A stretch of 64,000 nucleotides of DNA from Lacipirellulaceae bacterium (GTDB lineage Bacteria; Planctomycetota; Planctomycetia; Pirellulales; Lacipirellulaceae), in the NCBI GenBank assembly GCA_040218535.1, contig JAVJRG010000005.1, forward strand, positions 1,240,001 through 1,304,000, written 5' to 3'. The position numbers and the translations under genes are program-made. The stretch's first letter is position 1. Every line of letters starts with the position of its first letter. The notes beneath the pieces are model-generated. The model worked only from the letters and a program-made list of their open reading frames with translations. It ran no database searches and had not been told where the DNA came from. Shown here one piece after another: positions 1-6,796 of the stretch.

Positions 1-1
1 C

Positions 2-346
2 TACCCACTGGGTGCGCACATCGAGCTGGCCCGCCGTGCGGAGTTGCTATGCGTCGCCCCAGCAACCGCCAACTACCTAGCCCAAGCCGCTTGCGGCTTA
101 GCCAGCGACCTCTTAAGTACGCTAACTCTCTGCTTCAAAGGCCCCATACTGGTCGCGCCTGCAATGAACAACGAGATGTGGACCAACCCCAGCGTTCAAA
201 GAAATGTCGCGCAAGTGATCGCCGATGGGTTCCATACCATTGGTCCTAACGAGGGTTGGCTTAGCTGTCGCGAGCGTGGTCCAGGACGCATGGCGGAGCC
301 AGCAGAAATCGCCGCGGAAGTGCATCGTTTGCTGTCCGAAAAGTGA
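2..346 (+). CDS. coaC: Phosphopantothenoylcysteine decarboxylase (5' partial)
   Basis: Flavoprotein that decarboxylates 4'-phosphopantothenoyl-cysteine to phosphopantetheine in coenzyme A synthesis. The frame is open from base 2, so the N-terminus lies outside the window. The visible 114 residues hold the APATANYLA segment and the family motif APAMNNEMW, which binds substrate, followed by the CRERGPGRMAEP segment with the flap cysteine. The gene ends 17 bases before coaB in another frame. In many bacteria the two activities are fused (CoaBC); here they are separate proteins. Part of the frame carries an 18-mer (86-103) that recurs exactly inside argJ. Confidence 0.9.
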   Translation, partial: YPLGAHIELARRAELLCVAPATANYLAQAACGLASDLLSTLTLCFKGPILVAPAMNNEMWTNPSVQRNVAQVIADGFHTIGPNEGWLSCRERGPGRMAEPAEIAAEVHRLLSEK

Positions 347-363
347 GCTAGACGGAGGCGGCG

Positions 364-1002
364 ATGGCAAAGATTCTCATCACTTCTGGCCCGACGCGGC
401 AGTATATCGATCCGGTTCGCTACCTTACGAATGCCTCGAGCGGTCGAATGGGCGCAGCGCTCGCTCAGGCTTGCATGGAGCTAGGTCACGAAGTGGTCGT
501 CGTCAGCGGACCAGTCGAGGTGAAGTACCCCAAAGGTGCCCGAGTCGTTCCGGTCACTTCCACCGAAGAGATGCTAGTCATCGCCCGTGACGCCTTCGAC
601 AAGTGCGATGGCCTGATCGGCGCCGCAGCGCCGTGCGACTATCGCCCCAGGCAAGTCGAACCTGCGAAGATTGCCAAGACCGGGGAGCCTCTGTTACTTA
701 AATTGATTGAGACCGAGGACGTTGTTGCAACGCTTGCCGCCGAGAAGGGTCATCGCTGGGTCGTCGGTTTCGCTTTAGAAACTGAGGATCACCGGCTGAG
801 AGCACTGGCGAAACTCGAACGCAAGCGATGTGATCTCATGGTCTCCAACGGTGTCGAGGCCATGCATGCCATCGATAACAGCGTCGAAGTTCTCGACGCC
901 CAAGGAACGGTTATTCAGAAGGCCAGTGGTCCGAAGGAAAACGTGGCGCGAGAAATCCTCGAGGTGATTCAATCCCGCCTCATCGAGCCGGTGATGAATT
1001 GA
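364..1002 (+). CDS. coaB: Phosphopantothenate-cysteine ligase
   Basis: 212-residue stand-alone CoaB, which joins cysteine to 4'-phosphopantothenate using a nucleotide triphosphate, the step before CoaC. Near the N-terminus are ITSGPTRQYIDPVRYLTNAS and SSGRMGAAL, the nucleotide-binding segment; AAAPCDYRP and KIAKTGEPLLLKL match the ligase core. GGAGG sits just upstream of the ATG. It follows coaC by 17 bases, so the two are probably co-transcribed and act in sequence. The length fits the ligase half of the fused bacterial enzyme, so this looks like a true split and not a frameshift. Confidence 0.92.
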   Translation: MAKILITSGPTRQYIDPVRYLTNASSGRMGAALAQACMELGHEVVVVSGPVEVKYPKGARVVPVTSTEEMLVIARDAFDKCDGLIGAAAPCDYRPRQVEPAKIAKTGEPLLLKLIETEDVVATLAAEKGHRWVVGFALETEDHRLRALAKLERKRCDLMVSNGVEAMHAIDNSVEVLDAQGTVIQKASGPKENVAREILEVIQSRLIEPVMN

Positions 1003-1003
1003 T

Positions 1004-1240
1004 CTAGTAGCTTGCAGCCCGACCGCGGATCCTCTGGAAAAACCTCAGCAAGGGGCCACGCGGCTGCGTATGCTTGGCTTCGATGATTAGCTGATCGACC
1101 GCCGCTTGCCAGTCGTCCTGGCCGTTCGTCTCGGGACGCCCCCGTTCTTCCCAGATTTCGTAGGCACGGCGGGAGATTTCTTCGTCGGTGATTCCCAGCT
1201 TGTGGGCTTCAGATGCGTCTTGCGCGCTGTTTCTTGACAT
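1004..1240 (-). CDS. DUF2934 family protein
   Basis: 78-residue small protein matching DUF2934: the core reads ISRRAYEIWEERGRP, then DDWQAAVDQLI. Function unknown. A longer frame begins at 1261, but the internal ATG at 1240 has AAGGAG eight bases upstream (1249-1254) and is preferred. The basic C-terminus (RFFQRIRGRAASY) could touch nucleic acid or membrane, but this is a guess. It converges on coaB with one base between the stop codons, leaving no room for a separate terminator. Confidence 0.75.
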   Translation of the reverse strand: MSRNSAQDASEAHKLGITDEEISRRAYEIWEERGRPETNGQDDWQAAVDQLIIEAKHTQPRGPLLRFFQRIRGRAASY

Positions 1241-1410
1241 CAGGGAGGCTCCTTCTCTCATTTAGGCGGGAATGGCTGATCGAATATTGATCACTCCATC
1301 TCGGCGTAGTCTATCGTGAGGTCTAGCATTTTTGCAAGGCGGACGTCAGTCTCCATCTGTAGAACTAGGCCGAACCTGCCTTGTCGGATCGTGTCCCATG
1401 CTCCTGACAG

Positions 1411-1443
1411 GCTGTGGCAAGCCGCCACAGCGTCGGCTATACT
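1411..1443 (+). promoter_or_regulatory. Candidate argC promoter with palindrome
   Basis: A perfect 8-bp inverted repeat with a 5-base loop (1411-1418 / 1424-1431, GCTGTGGC and its complement) lies just before a -10-like TATACT (1438-1443), about 90 bases upstream of argC. No good -35 box is seen at 17 bases. The palindrome could be an operator or a short hairpin. The rest of the 1241-1534 gap shows nothing clear. Confidence 0.35.
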
Positions 1444-1534
1444 ATGGGATTGTCGGGTAGTCGCTGCGTCGCGGTGTTCCTACGCAGACCCCGGCAATTC
1501 CTTCCTCCCGCCTCCGTAATCTGATTTTCTTGCG

Positions 1535-2545
1535 ATGATTCGAGTTGCCGTCCTTGGTGCTACTGGGTATGCCGCCAGGGAACTGCTGGCGCTTTTGCTG
1601 CGGCATCCGGAAGTTCAGGTTACCACTCTCACCACGCGGTCTGAAGACCGACCCCATTTGGGAGATGTCCATCCAACCCTCAGGGGACGATTGGACCTGC
1701 ACCTCGAGAATCTCAATCCGACGGAAGTTGCCGAGCGGGCGGACTGCGTTTTCTGTTGTTTGCCTCACGCCGCGAGTGCAGCCGTAGTAAGCGAGTTGCT
1801 CGCTGCCGACTGTCGCGTCGTCGATTTTAGTGCCGACTATAGGCTGAATGACGCCGAAGTTTACAGCCGATGGTACGGAGTGACGCATCCCGATGCCGAG
1901 CGTCTTGGGCATGTTCCGTACGGTCTCCCCGAGTTGTTTCGCGACTCGATCCGCGACGCTAAACTCGTTGCCAATCCGGGCTGCTACCCGACGGCTGCCA
2001 TCCTTGCCATTGCTCCGCTTTTGAAAGCGGGAGCTATTAAAGCCGAAGGAATCATCATCGACGCGAAGAGCGGAGTCAGCGGGGCAGGGCGGTCTGCGAA
2101 GCCTCACCTGCACTTCCCTGAAGCCAACGAAAGCGTTCTACCCTACGGCGTCGGCACGCATCGTCACACACCGGAAATCGATCAAATCCTGAGCAGCTAT
2201 GCAGACGCCGTAACGGACGTAGTGTTTACTCCCCACTTGATTCCGATGGACCGTGGCGAATTGATCACCGCCTATGCGTCTCCGGGTGAGAGCGCCCCAC
2301 AAACTCAAGACTTGCTGGCAATTCTCAAGGATCACTACGCCAACGAGCCGTTTGTCCGCGTACTTGACGGTATCCCCGGTACGAAGGGTGTCGCAGGCAC
2401 CAACTATTGCGATATCACCGCGAGACGAGTCAGGGGGAAAGTGCTGGTTGTGGGAGCGATCGATAACTTGATCAAAGGTGCGTCAGGTGCCGCGGTGCAG
2501 AATTTCAATTTGATGTACGGATTCGAAGAAACGACGGGTTTGTAG
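1535..2545 (+). CDS. argC: N-acetyl-gamma-glutamyl-phosphate reductase
   Basis: NADPH-dependent reductase of arginine synthesis, converting N-acetylglutamyl phosphate to the semialdehyde. The 336 residues open with the Rossmann motif VAVLGATGYAARELL (4-18). The catalytic cysteine is Cys150 in ANPGCYPT. KSGVSGAGR and the C-terminal NLIKGASGAAVQN segment are typical, the latter closing the NADP site. Full length for the ArgC type 1 family. It precedes argJ, but the GxxExxY element (2551-3010) sits between the two genes. Confidence 0.96.
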   Translation: MIRVAVLGATGYAARELLALLLRHPEVQVTTLTTRSEDRPHLGDVHPTLRGRLDLHLENLNPTEVAERADCVFCCLPHAASAAVVSELLAADCRVVDFSADYRLNDAEVYSRWYGVTHPDAERLGHVPYGLPELFRDSIRDAKLVANPGCYPTAAILAIAPLLKAGAIKAEGIIIDAKSGVSGAGRSAKPHLHFPEANESVLPYGVGTHRHTPEIDQILSSYADAVTDVVFTPHLIPMDRGELITAYASPGESAPQTQDLLAILKDHYANEPFVRVLDGIPGTKGVAGTNYCDITARRVRGKVLVVGAIDNLIKGASGAAVQNFNLMYGFEETTGL

Positions 2546-2550
2546 GTACT

Positions 2551-3010
2551 TGTCCCACGCAGAGGCGCGGAGAACGCGGAGTTTTGGAGATCAATCAGAT
2601 AACTGGTGCTGTCCTTGACACATCTATCGAGATTCACCGTCGGCTAGGTCCGGGATTGCTTGAAACCGTCTATCGAAAAATACTTGCTCACGAGCTTCGG
2701 AAGCAAGGTTTTCAAGTTGAGGAGGAAGTACCGATTCCCGTAGAGTGGGATGGGGTAAGAGTGGAGTTGGGATTTCGTGCAGATATCATTGTCAATGCTG
2801 CCGTTGTGGTTGAAACGAAGTCGATTGAGTCAATCCTTCCCGTACATAAGAAACAAGTGCTAACTCATTTGAAGATTATGAATCTTCAAGTTGGGCTGTT
2901 AATCAACTTTGGCGAGACCTTACTCAAAACCGGAACTCATCGCATCGTGAACAACTTCGTTGAGGATTGAATTGGAACACTCTGCGTTCTCCGCGACTCT
3001 GCGTGGGACA
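2551..3010. mobile_element. Palindrome-flanked GxxExxY cassette
   Basis: Two 32-base arms, 2551-2582 and 2979-3010, are inverted copies of each other with 30 of 32 positions matching (mismatches at arm positions 15 and 29). They enclose one gene (2584-2970) and almost nothing else: the left arm ends one base before its start codon and the right arm begins eight bases after its stop. The arms read as GC-rich half-repeats of the type CGCGGAGAACGCGGAG. The cassette lies between argC and argJ. It looks like an inserted unit, but no transposase and no clear target duplication are visible. Confidence 0.6.
2584..2970 (+). CDS. GxxExxY protein, predicted PD-(D/E)XK fold
   Basis: 128 residues. The family motif is GLLETVY at 24-30 (Gly24, Glu27, Tyr30). 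A nuclease-like core follows: Asp67 in FRADIIV and Glu77-x-Lys79 in VVETKS. The family is widespread in planctomycetes and cyanobacteria and has no settled function. The start is TTG, with no nearby ATG in frame; the left arm of the flanking inverted repeat ends at 2582 and may supply the GGAG-like ribosome-binding sequence. The gene probably travels with its palindromic arms. Confidence 0.85.
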   Translation: MEINQITGAVLDTSIEIHRRLGPGLLETVYRKILAHELRKQGFQVEEEVPIPVEWDGVRVELGFRADIIVNAAVVVETKSIESILPVHKKQVLTHLKIMNLQVGLLINFGETLLKTGTHRIVNNFVED

Positions 3011-3047
3011 CGAACGCTACAAGCCCAGAGAAGAGATTGAATCAGCA

Positions 3048-4250
3048 ATGCCCGACCAACTTCCACAAGGTTTTCGAGCCGCCGGCGTCTACACCGGTGT
3101 GAAACGAAACCCTAATAAGAAAGATCTTTCGCTGATCGTTTCCGAAGATCCTGCGGTTGGGGTTGGAGTCTACACCAAGAACGTTGTCTTTGGCGCCCCC
3201 GTTCAGCTCAACCGGGAACGCACCCCAAGCGAATCCATTCGAGGCGTAGTCATCAACTCTGGCGTCGCCAATGCCTGCACGGGTGAGCAAGGCTACCGAG
3301 ACGCGGTGACAATGGCCGAAAAAACCGCCGCCGCTTGCGGCTTAGCCGCATCAGAGGCGAAAGACGTCCTCGTCATGTCCACCGGCCTCATCGGCGAAAT
3401 GCTCCCCATGGAAAAGATTTCTGCGGGCATCGAAGCCGCTTCGCAGCAGCTTGCCACCGACGAACAGTCTCTCATCAATGCCGCCCGTGGCATGATGACC
3501 ACTGATACGACGCACAAGATTCGCAGCCGTAGTTTCGAGATCGACGGCACCACGATCCAGGTCACTGGCATGGCGAAAGGTGCCGCGATGATCGGCCCGA
3601 ACATGGCAACCATGTTGGCGGTGATTATGACCGACGCCAAGCTTTCCGTTGAGGACGCCAACGCAGGCCTCAAGGATGCGGTCAACGAGTCATTCAATTG
3701 CATCAGCGTTGAAGGGCACATGAGCACCAGCGACACGGTGCTGCTTCTCGCAAATGGAGCTGCCGGTGGGCCGGTGCTCGAAGGTAAGAGCCTCGCGATG
3801 TTCCAAGCCACGTTGGTGGAAGTTTGCGAAGATCTCGCCCAATCAATTCCCGCCGATGGCGAAGGGGCGTCGCACTTGATTACGGTCGAAGTCCACGGGG
3901 CAGCGAATCGCGAAGACGCCGTGAAAATTGCTCGAACCATCGCCGATAGTCCGCTCGTGAAGACGGCAGTCACCGGAGCCGATCCTAACTGGGGCCGAAT
4001 CGTCTCCGCAGCCGGCTACGCCGGCGTGGATTTCGATCCCAAGAAAGTAAGCCTGCACCTGAACAGTTCGCTTCTCTACGAACGCGGCGTGCCGGTTTCC
4101 TTCGATGCGGCAGCCGTCAGCAAGTCGATGAGCGAAAGCCGCGATACGCACTTAGTGCTGCTGCTCGACGAGGGCCATGCCTCCGCCCGTTTTTGGACTT
4201 CTGATTTGACGGCAGAATACGTTAGGCTGAACGCAGATTACCATACATGA
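3048..4250 (+). CDS. argJ: Bifunctional glutamate N-acetyltransferase / amino-acid acetyltransferase
   Basis: Transfers the acetyl group from N-acetylornithine to glutamate, recycling it in arginine synthesis; many members also use acetyl-CoA. The 400 residues contain the self-cleavage site NMATML, where Ala187-Thr188 is cut and Thr188 becomes the nucleophile. TGADPNWGRI near the C-terminus is typical. The open frame continues upstream to 2967, but those codons run through the right arm of the inverted repeat, so ATG 3048 (MPDQLPQGF) is chosen. An 18-mer at 3330-3347 is identical to one in coaC. Confidence 0.95.
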   Translation: MPDQLPQGFRAAGVYTGVKRNPNKKDLSLIVSEDPAVGVGVYTKNVVFGAPVQLNRERTPSESIRGVVINSGVANACTGEQGYRDAVTMAEKTAAACGLAASEAKDVLVMSTGLIGEMLPMEKISAGIEAASQQLATDEQSLINAARGMMTTDTTHKIRSRSFEIDGTTIQVTGMAKGAAMIGPNMATMLAVIMTDAKLSVEDANAGLKDAVNESFNCISVEGHMSTSDTVLLLANGAAGGPVLEGKSLAMFQATLVEVCEDLAQSIPADGEGASHLITVEVHGAANREDAVKIARTIADSPLVKTAVTGADPNWGRIVSAAGYAGVDFDPKKVSLHLNSSLLYERGVPVSFDAAAVSKSMSESRDTHLVLLLDEGHASARFWTSDLTAEYVRLNADYHT

Positions 4251-4252
4251 TG

Positions 4253-4325
4253 TCAGCCGCCACGCGTTAGCGTCCGGTTCTTATGTGATAGAGTGCGAAA
4301 CCGGGGGCAAACGCTCGGCGGCTGA
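4253..4325. repeat. Inverted-repeat element after argJ
   Basis: Arms 4253-4279 and 4299-4325 match as inverted copies at 22 of 27 positions, with a 19-base spacer. The element starts two bases after the argJ stop. It could act as a terminator, but no T-run follows. Just beyond it (4336-4365) are short GCCCCT-type repeats leading into the next gene. Confidence 0.7.
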
Positions 4326-4367
4326 AATTCAGCCTGGCCCCTCGCCCCTAGATGCTAGCCCCTAAGA

Positions 4368-5381
4368 ATGACCCACGCCTTCAAACGCATCCGCCGCGGC
4401 TGCCTAATGATTGCCGTGGTGTTCGTCGGCTCGGTGCTGGGACATCATCTCGTCACAGGAAGCCCGCTGCTGGAGAGCATCTACTGGACGGTCATCACCG
4501 TCGCCGCGGTTGGCTATTCGCAGCAATTGGAACCGAATGTCACGCCGGCGTTGCAACTGCTGACAATGGGAGTGATTCTTGTTGGCATGCTATCCGTGGC
4601 GTACACGCTAGGTGTCTTGCTACAAGCAGTGATCGAAGGACAACTCGAACGCGCAATGGGAGCTCGTCGGATGATTCGTCAAGTTGATAAGTTAGAAAAC
4701 CATGTGATTATCTGCGGTTACGGCAGAACCGGCCAAAACCTAGCGGAGAGACTAAATCATCAGGGAATTCCCTTCGTGATTATCGAAGCGAAAGAAGATG
4801 CCATCGCCGATGCAATGAGCAGTGAGTACGTCGTTTTGGAAGGCGACGCTACCGATGAGGACACTCTCCGCCAGGCGGGAATTGAACGGGCGAAGACCGT
4901 GGTGATCGCCATCCAGAGCGATGCTGACAATGTGTTCCTAACCTTGACGGCAAGGAACATGAACGCCAACCTGCGCATCATCGCCCGCGGCGAGCAAGTT
5001 GGCACTGAGCGGAAGCTCCGCCAAGCAGGAGCCAACGATGTTGTCTTGCCAGCAGTAATCGGTGCTCATCGTATGGCCGACATGATCGTCCGCCCTCACG
5101 CCGCTGAGCTGATGCACCGCGTTGGCGACATGAACAACAGCCTTGAAGCGATCATGGCGGAGATATTCATTCCCGAGGGAAGTCTGCTGCCGGGCAAGAC
5201 GATCCGAGACGCTGGCTCCGATCTCCAGCAACGTTTGCTGATCGTCTCTGTACGTCGCCCCGACGGCGAAGAAGTCTTCAACCCCTCAGCCGACTACGAG
5301 TTCTCCGCTGGCGATTGCCTCATTGCGATGGGCGAACCGAGCCAGATCAAGAACTTTCGCGAGAAGTTCCAGGTGGGGTAG
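4368..5381 (+). CDS. Two-TM potassium channel with TrkA (RCK) domains
   Basis: 337 residues. Membrane helix about 12-30, pore loop with SIYWTVITVAAVGYSQQ, second helix about 62-88; then a cytoplasmic TrkA-N domain starting at HVIICGYGRTGQNLAERL (NAD-type Gly motif) and a TrkA-C domain from about residue 255. The layout matches MthK-like ligand-gated potassium channels. The selectivity filter is AVGYS (47-51) where TVGYG is usual, and the following Asp is Gln, so selectivity may differ. No strong ribosome-binding site precedes the ATG. The gene converges on cobL with a 7-base gap. Confidence 0.88.
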   Translation: MTHAFKRIRRGCLMIAVVFVGSVLGHHLVTGSPLLESIYWTVITVAAVGYSQQLEPNVTPALQLLTMGVILVGMLSVAYTLGVLLQAVIEGQLERAMGARRMIRQVDKLENHVIICGYGRTGQNLAERLNHQGIPFVIIEAKEDAIADAMSSEYVVLEGDATDEDTLRQAGIERAKTVVIAIQSDADNVFLTLTARNMNANLRIIARGEQVGTERKLRQAGANDVVLPAVIGAHRMADMIVRPHAAELMHRVGDMNNSLEAIMAEIFIPEGSLLPGKTIRDAGSDLQQRLLIVSVRRPDGEEVFNPSADYEFSAGDCLIAMGEPSQIKNFREKFQVG

Positions 5382-5388
5382 AGTTCCC

Positions 5389-6633
5389 TCACTTCTGGGC
5401 CGCAATCAGAAACGCGGGCCTGAGCGAATCAAATCGTAGTCGCTCTAACTGCTCCCCGGCGCGAGCCACATTCACCATTAGCACGTCGTAGCTGGAGGCT
5501 TTCTCTGCGAGAGCAGCTCTCATTTCCAGGAGGCCATCAACGCTCACGACGTTCGCTACCAGATGGCCATGCTTCAGCAATCGCTCGAAGGCGAGTTCCG
5601 AAAGCTTGGCGATTTCACGCCCGCTCCCCTCCAGAAAAACGGCTGTGGGGTCGGGCAAATCGGCCCAGCAATCGGGGGCCCGACCGACCACTGGGGTGAC
5701 ATTGGTCACCTCGAACCGTTTCGCGTTCTCGCGGATCAGGTCGGCATCCTCTGCATCTTGCTCAATAGCGTAAACATGTCCACCCACGGCAAGTTGGGCC
5801 GCTTCGACACTCACGGAACCACAACCGGCGCCCACGTCCCAGACGATGCTTCTCGATCCGAGGCTCATCTTTGCCAGGGCTATAGCGCGGACTTCGGAAG
5901 TCGTTAGCAGGCCGTGCTTCGGCTTCGACTGGACGAACATATCGTCGGGATTGCCAAAGAGGCTTCGAACTGCGGAAACGCGGGGACGATCAGGCGTCTC
6001 CGCGTCGCGAACCAGGATCATCACGTTCAACGGGCCAAATTCCTGGCCGGCAATTTCTTTCAGAGAGCCGCGGGTGACGCACTCGTTTTTCGCGCCCAGA
6101 TTCTCGCAAACGTAAACCGTAAAGTAATCGATTCTGTGGGCGAGTAGCGCCTCAGCAATCGCCGCGGGGCCACACTCGGGCGTTGTGAAGAGGCCGACCT
6201 TCTCAGCCGCTCCAATTCGATCAACAATCGACTCCAACTCGTGGTTGGCCAAATTCGTGAGATATGCTTCATCCCAGCTTTCTTTCACCCGCGCAAAAGC
6301 AAGCTGCATGCTGCTGACGTGGGGGATGATCTCGCACCGATCTCGTCCAAGCCGGTCGCAGAGAAAGCGAGCCAGTCCGTAAAACAACGGGTCACCGGAG
6401 ACGAGCACGGCAATCGGGCCGTTTCCAGCAGACTCGATTTGCTCAGCCGTCTCCTCGATATCGGCGCTCATCGTAATGCGTTGGTTGGAGCCTTCGCCAA
6501 CTAACGAGAGGACACGTTCATTGCCGAAAAGCGTTTCCGCCTCGTGAACGAGCTTCTTAACCGAGTCACTCGCCGCGGCAAGACCGTCGTCACCGATGCC
6601 AATGATCGAGATGGGAGATTGGTTCGTGGCCAT
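5389..6633 (-). CDS. cobL: Precorrin-6Y C5,15-methyltransferase (decarboxylating), CbiE-CbiT fusion
   Basis: Methylates C5 and C15 of the corrin ring and removes the acetate on ring C during cobalamin synthesis. The 414 residues join an N-terminal CbiE tetrapyrrole methylase (IIGIG at 10-14, LVSGDPLFYG at 77-86) to a C-terminal CbiT SAM methyltransferase (VWDVGAGCGSVSVEAA at 264-279). The open frame reaches 6675 only through a TTG codon, so the single ATG at 6633 is taken. No other cobalamin gene lies nearby; the pathway must be completed elsewhere. Confidence 0.93.
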   Translation of the reverse strand: MATNQSPISIIGIGDDGLAAASDSVKKLVHEAETLFGNERVLSLVGEGSNQRITMSADIEETAEQIESAGNGPIAVLVSGDPLFYGLARFLCDRLGRDRCEIIPHVSSMQLAFARVKESWDEAYLTNLANHELESIVDRIGAAEKVGLFTTPECGPAAIAEALLAHRIDYFTVYVCENLGAKNECVTRGSLKEIAGQEFGPLNVMILVRDAETPDRPRVSAVRSLFGNPDDMFVQSKPKHGLLTTSEVRAIALAKMSLGSRSIVWDVGAGCGSVSVEAAQLAVGGHVYAIEQDAEDADLIRENAKRFEVTNVTPVVGRAPDCWADLPDPTAVFLEGSGREIAKLSELAFERLLKHGHLVANVVSVDGLLEMRAALAEKASSYDVLMVNVARAGEQLERLRFDSLRPAFLIAAQK

Positions 6634-6752
6634 CGCATAGATGTATGGGGTTGAAGGGGTCGTTTTGCTTTCCAAACCCTCATTCTAGCGACTATTCAGC
6701 GCAATCACTACGGCCAGAGCGGAGTAAGCTCAGCGGCGAAACGTGATACACA

Positions 6753-6794
6753 GCCCACTGCCCACTGCCCACTGCCCACTGCCCACTGCCCACT
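6753..6794. repeat. Six tandem copies of a 7-mer
   Basis: GCCCACT is repeated six times without error, ending two bases before the glgX stop codon on the other strand. Read on the minus strand it is a series of GGG runs separated by four bases, enough for a G-quadruplex in the glgX 3' untranslated RNA or in DNA. Confidence 0.9.
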
Positions 6795-6796
6795 AA

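Noticed and set aside
1442-2113. 223-codon minus-strand frame opposite argC
   Set aside because: Shadow of argC; composition follows the opposite strand.
2967-3047. N-terminal extension of ArgJ
   Set aside because: The extra codons are the right arm of the inverted repeat; ATG 3048 starts the family-like sequence.
6753-6794. CRISPR-like array
   Set aside because: Units are 7 bases with no spacers; it is a simple tandem repeat.
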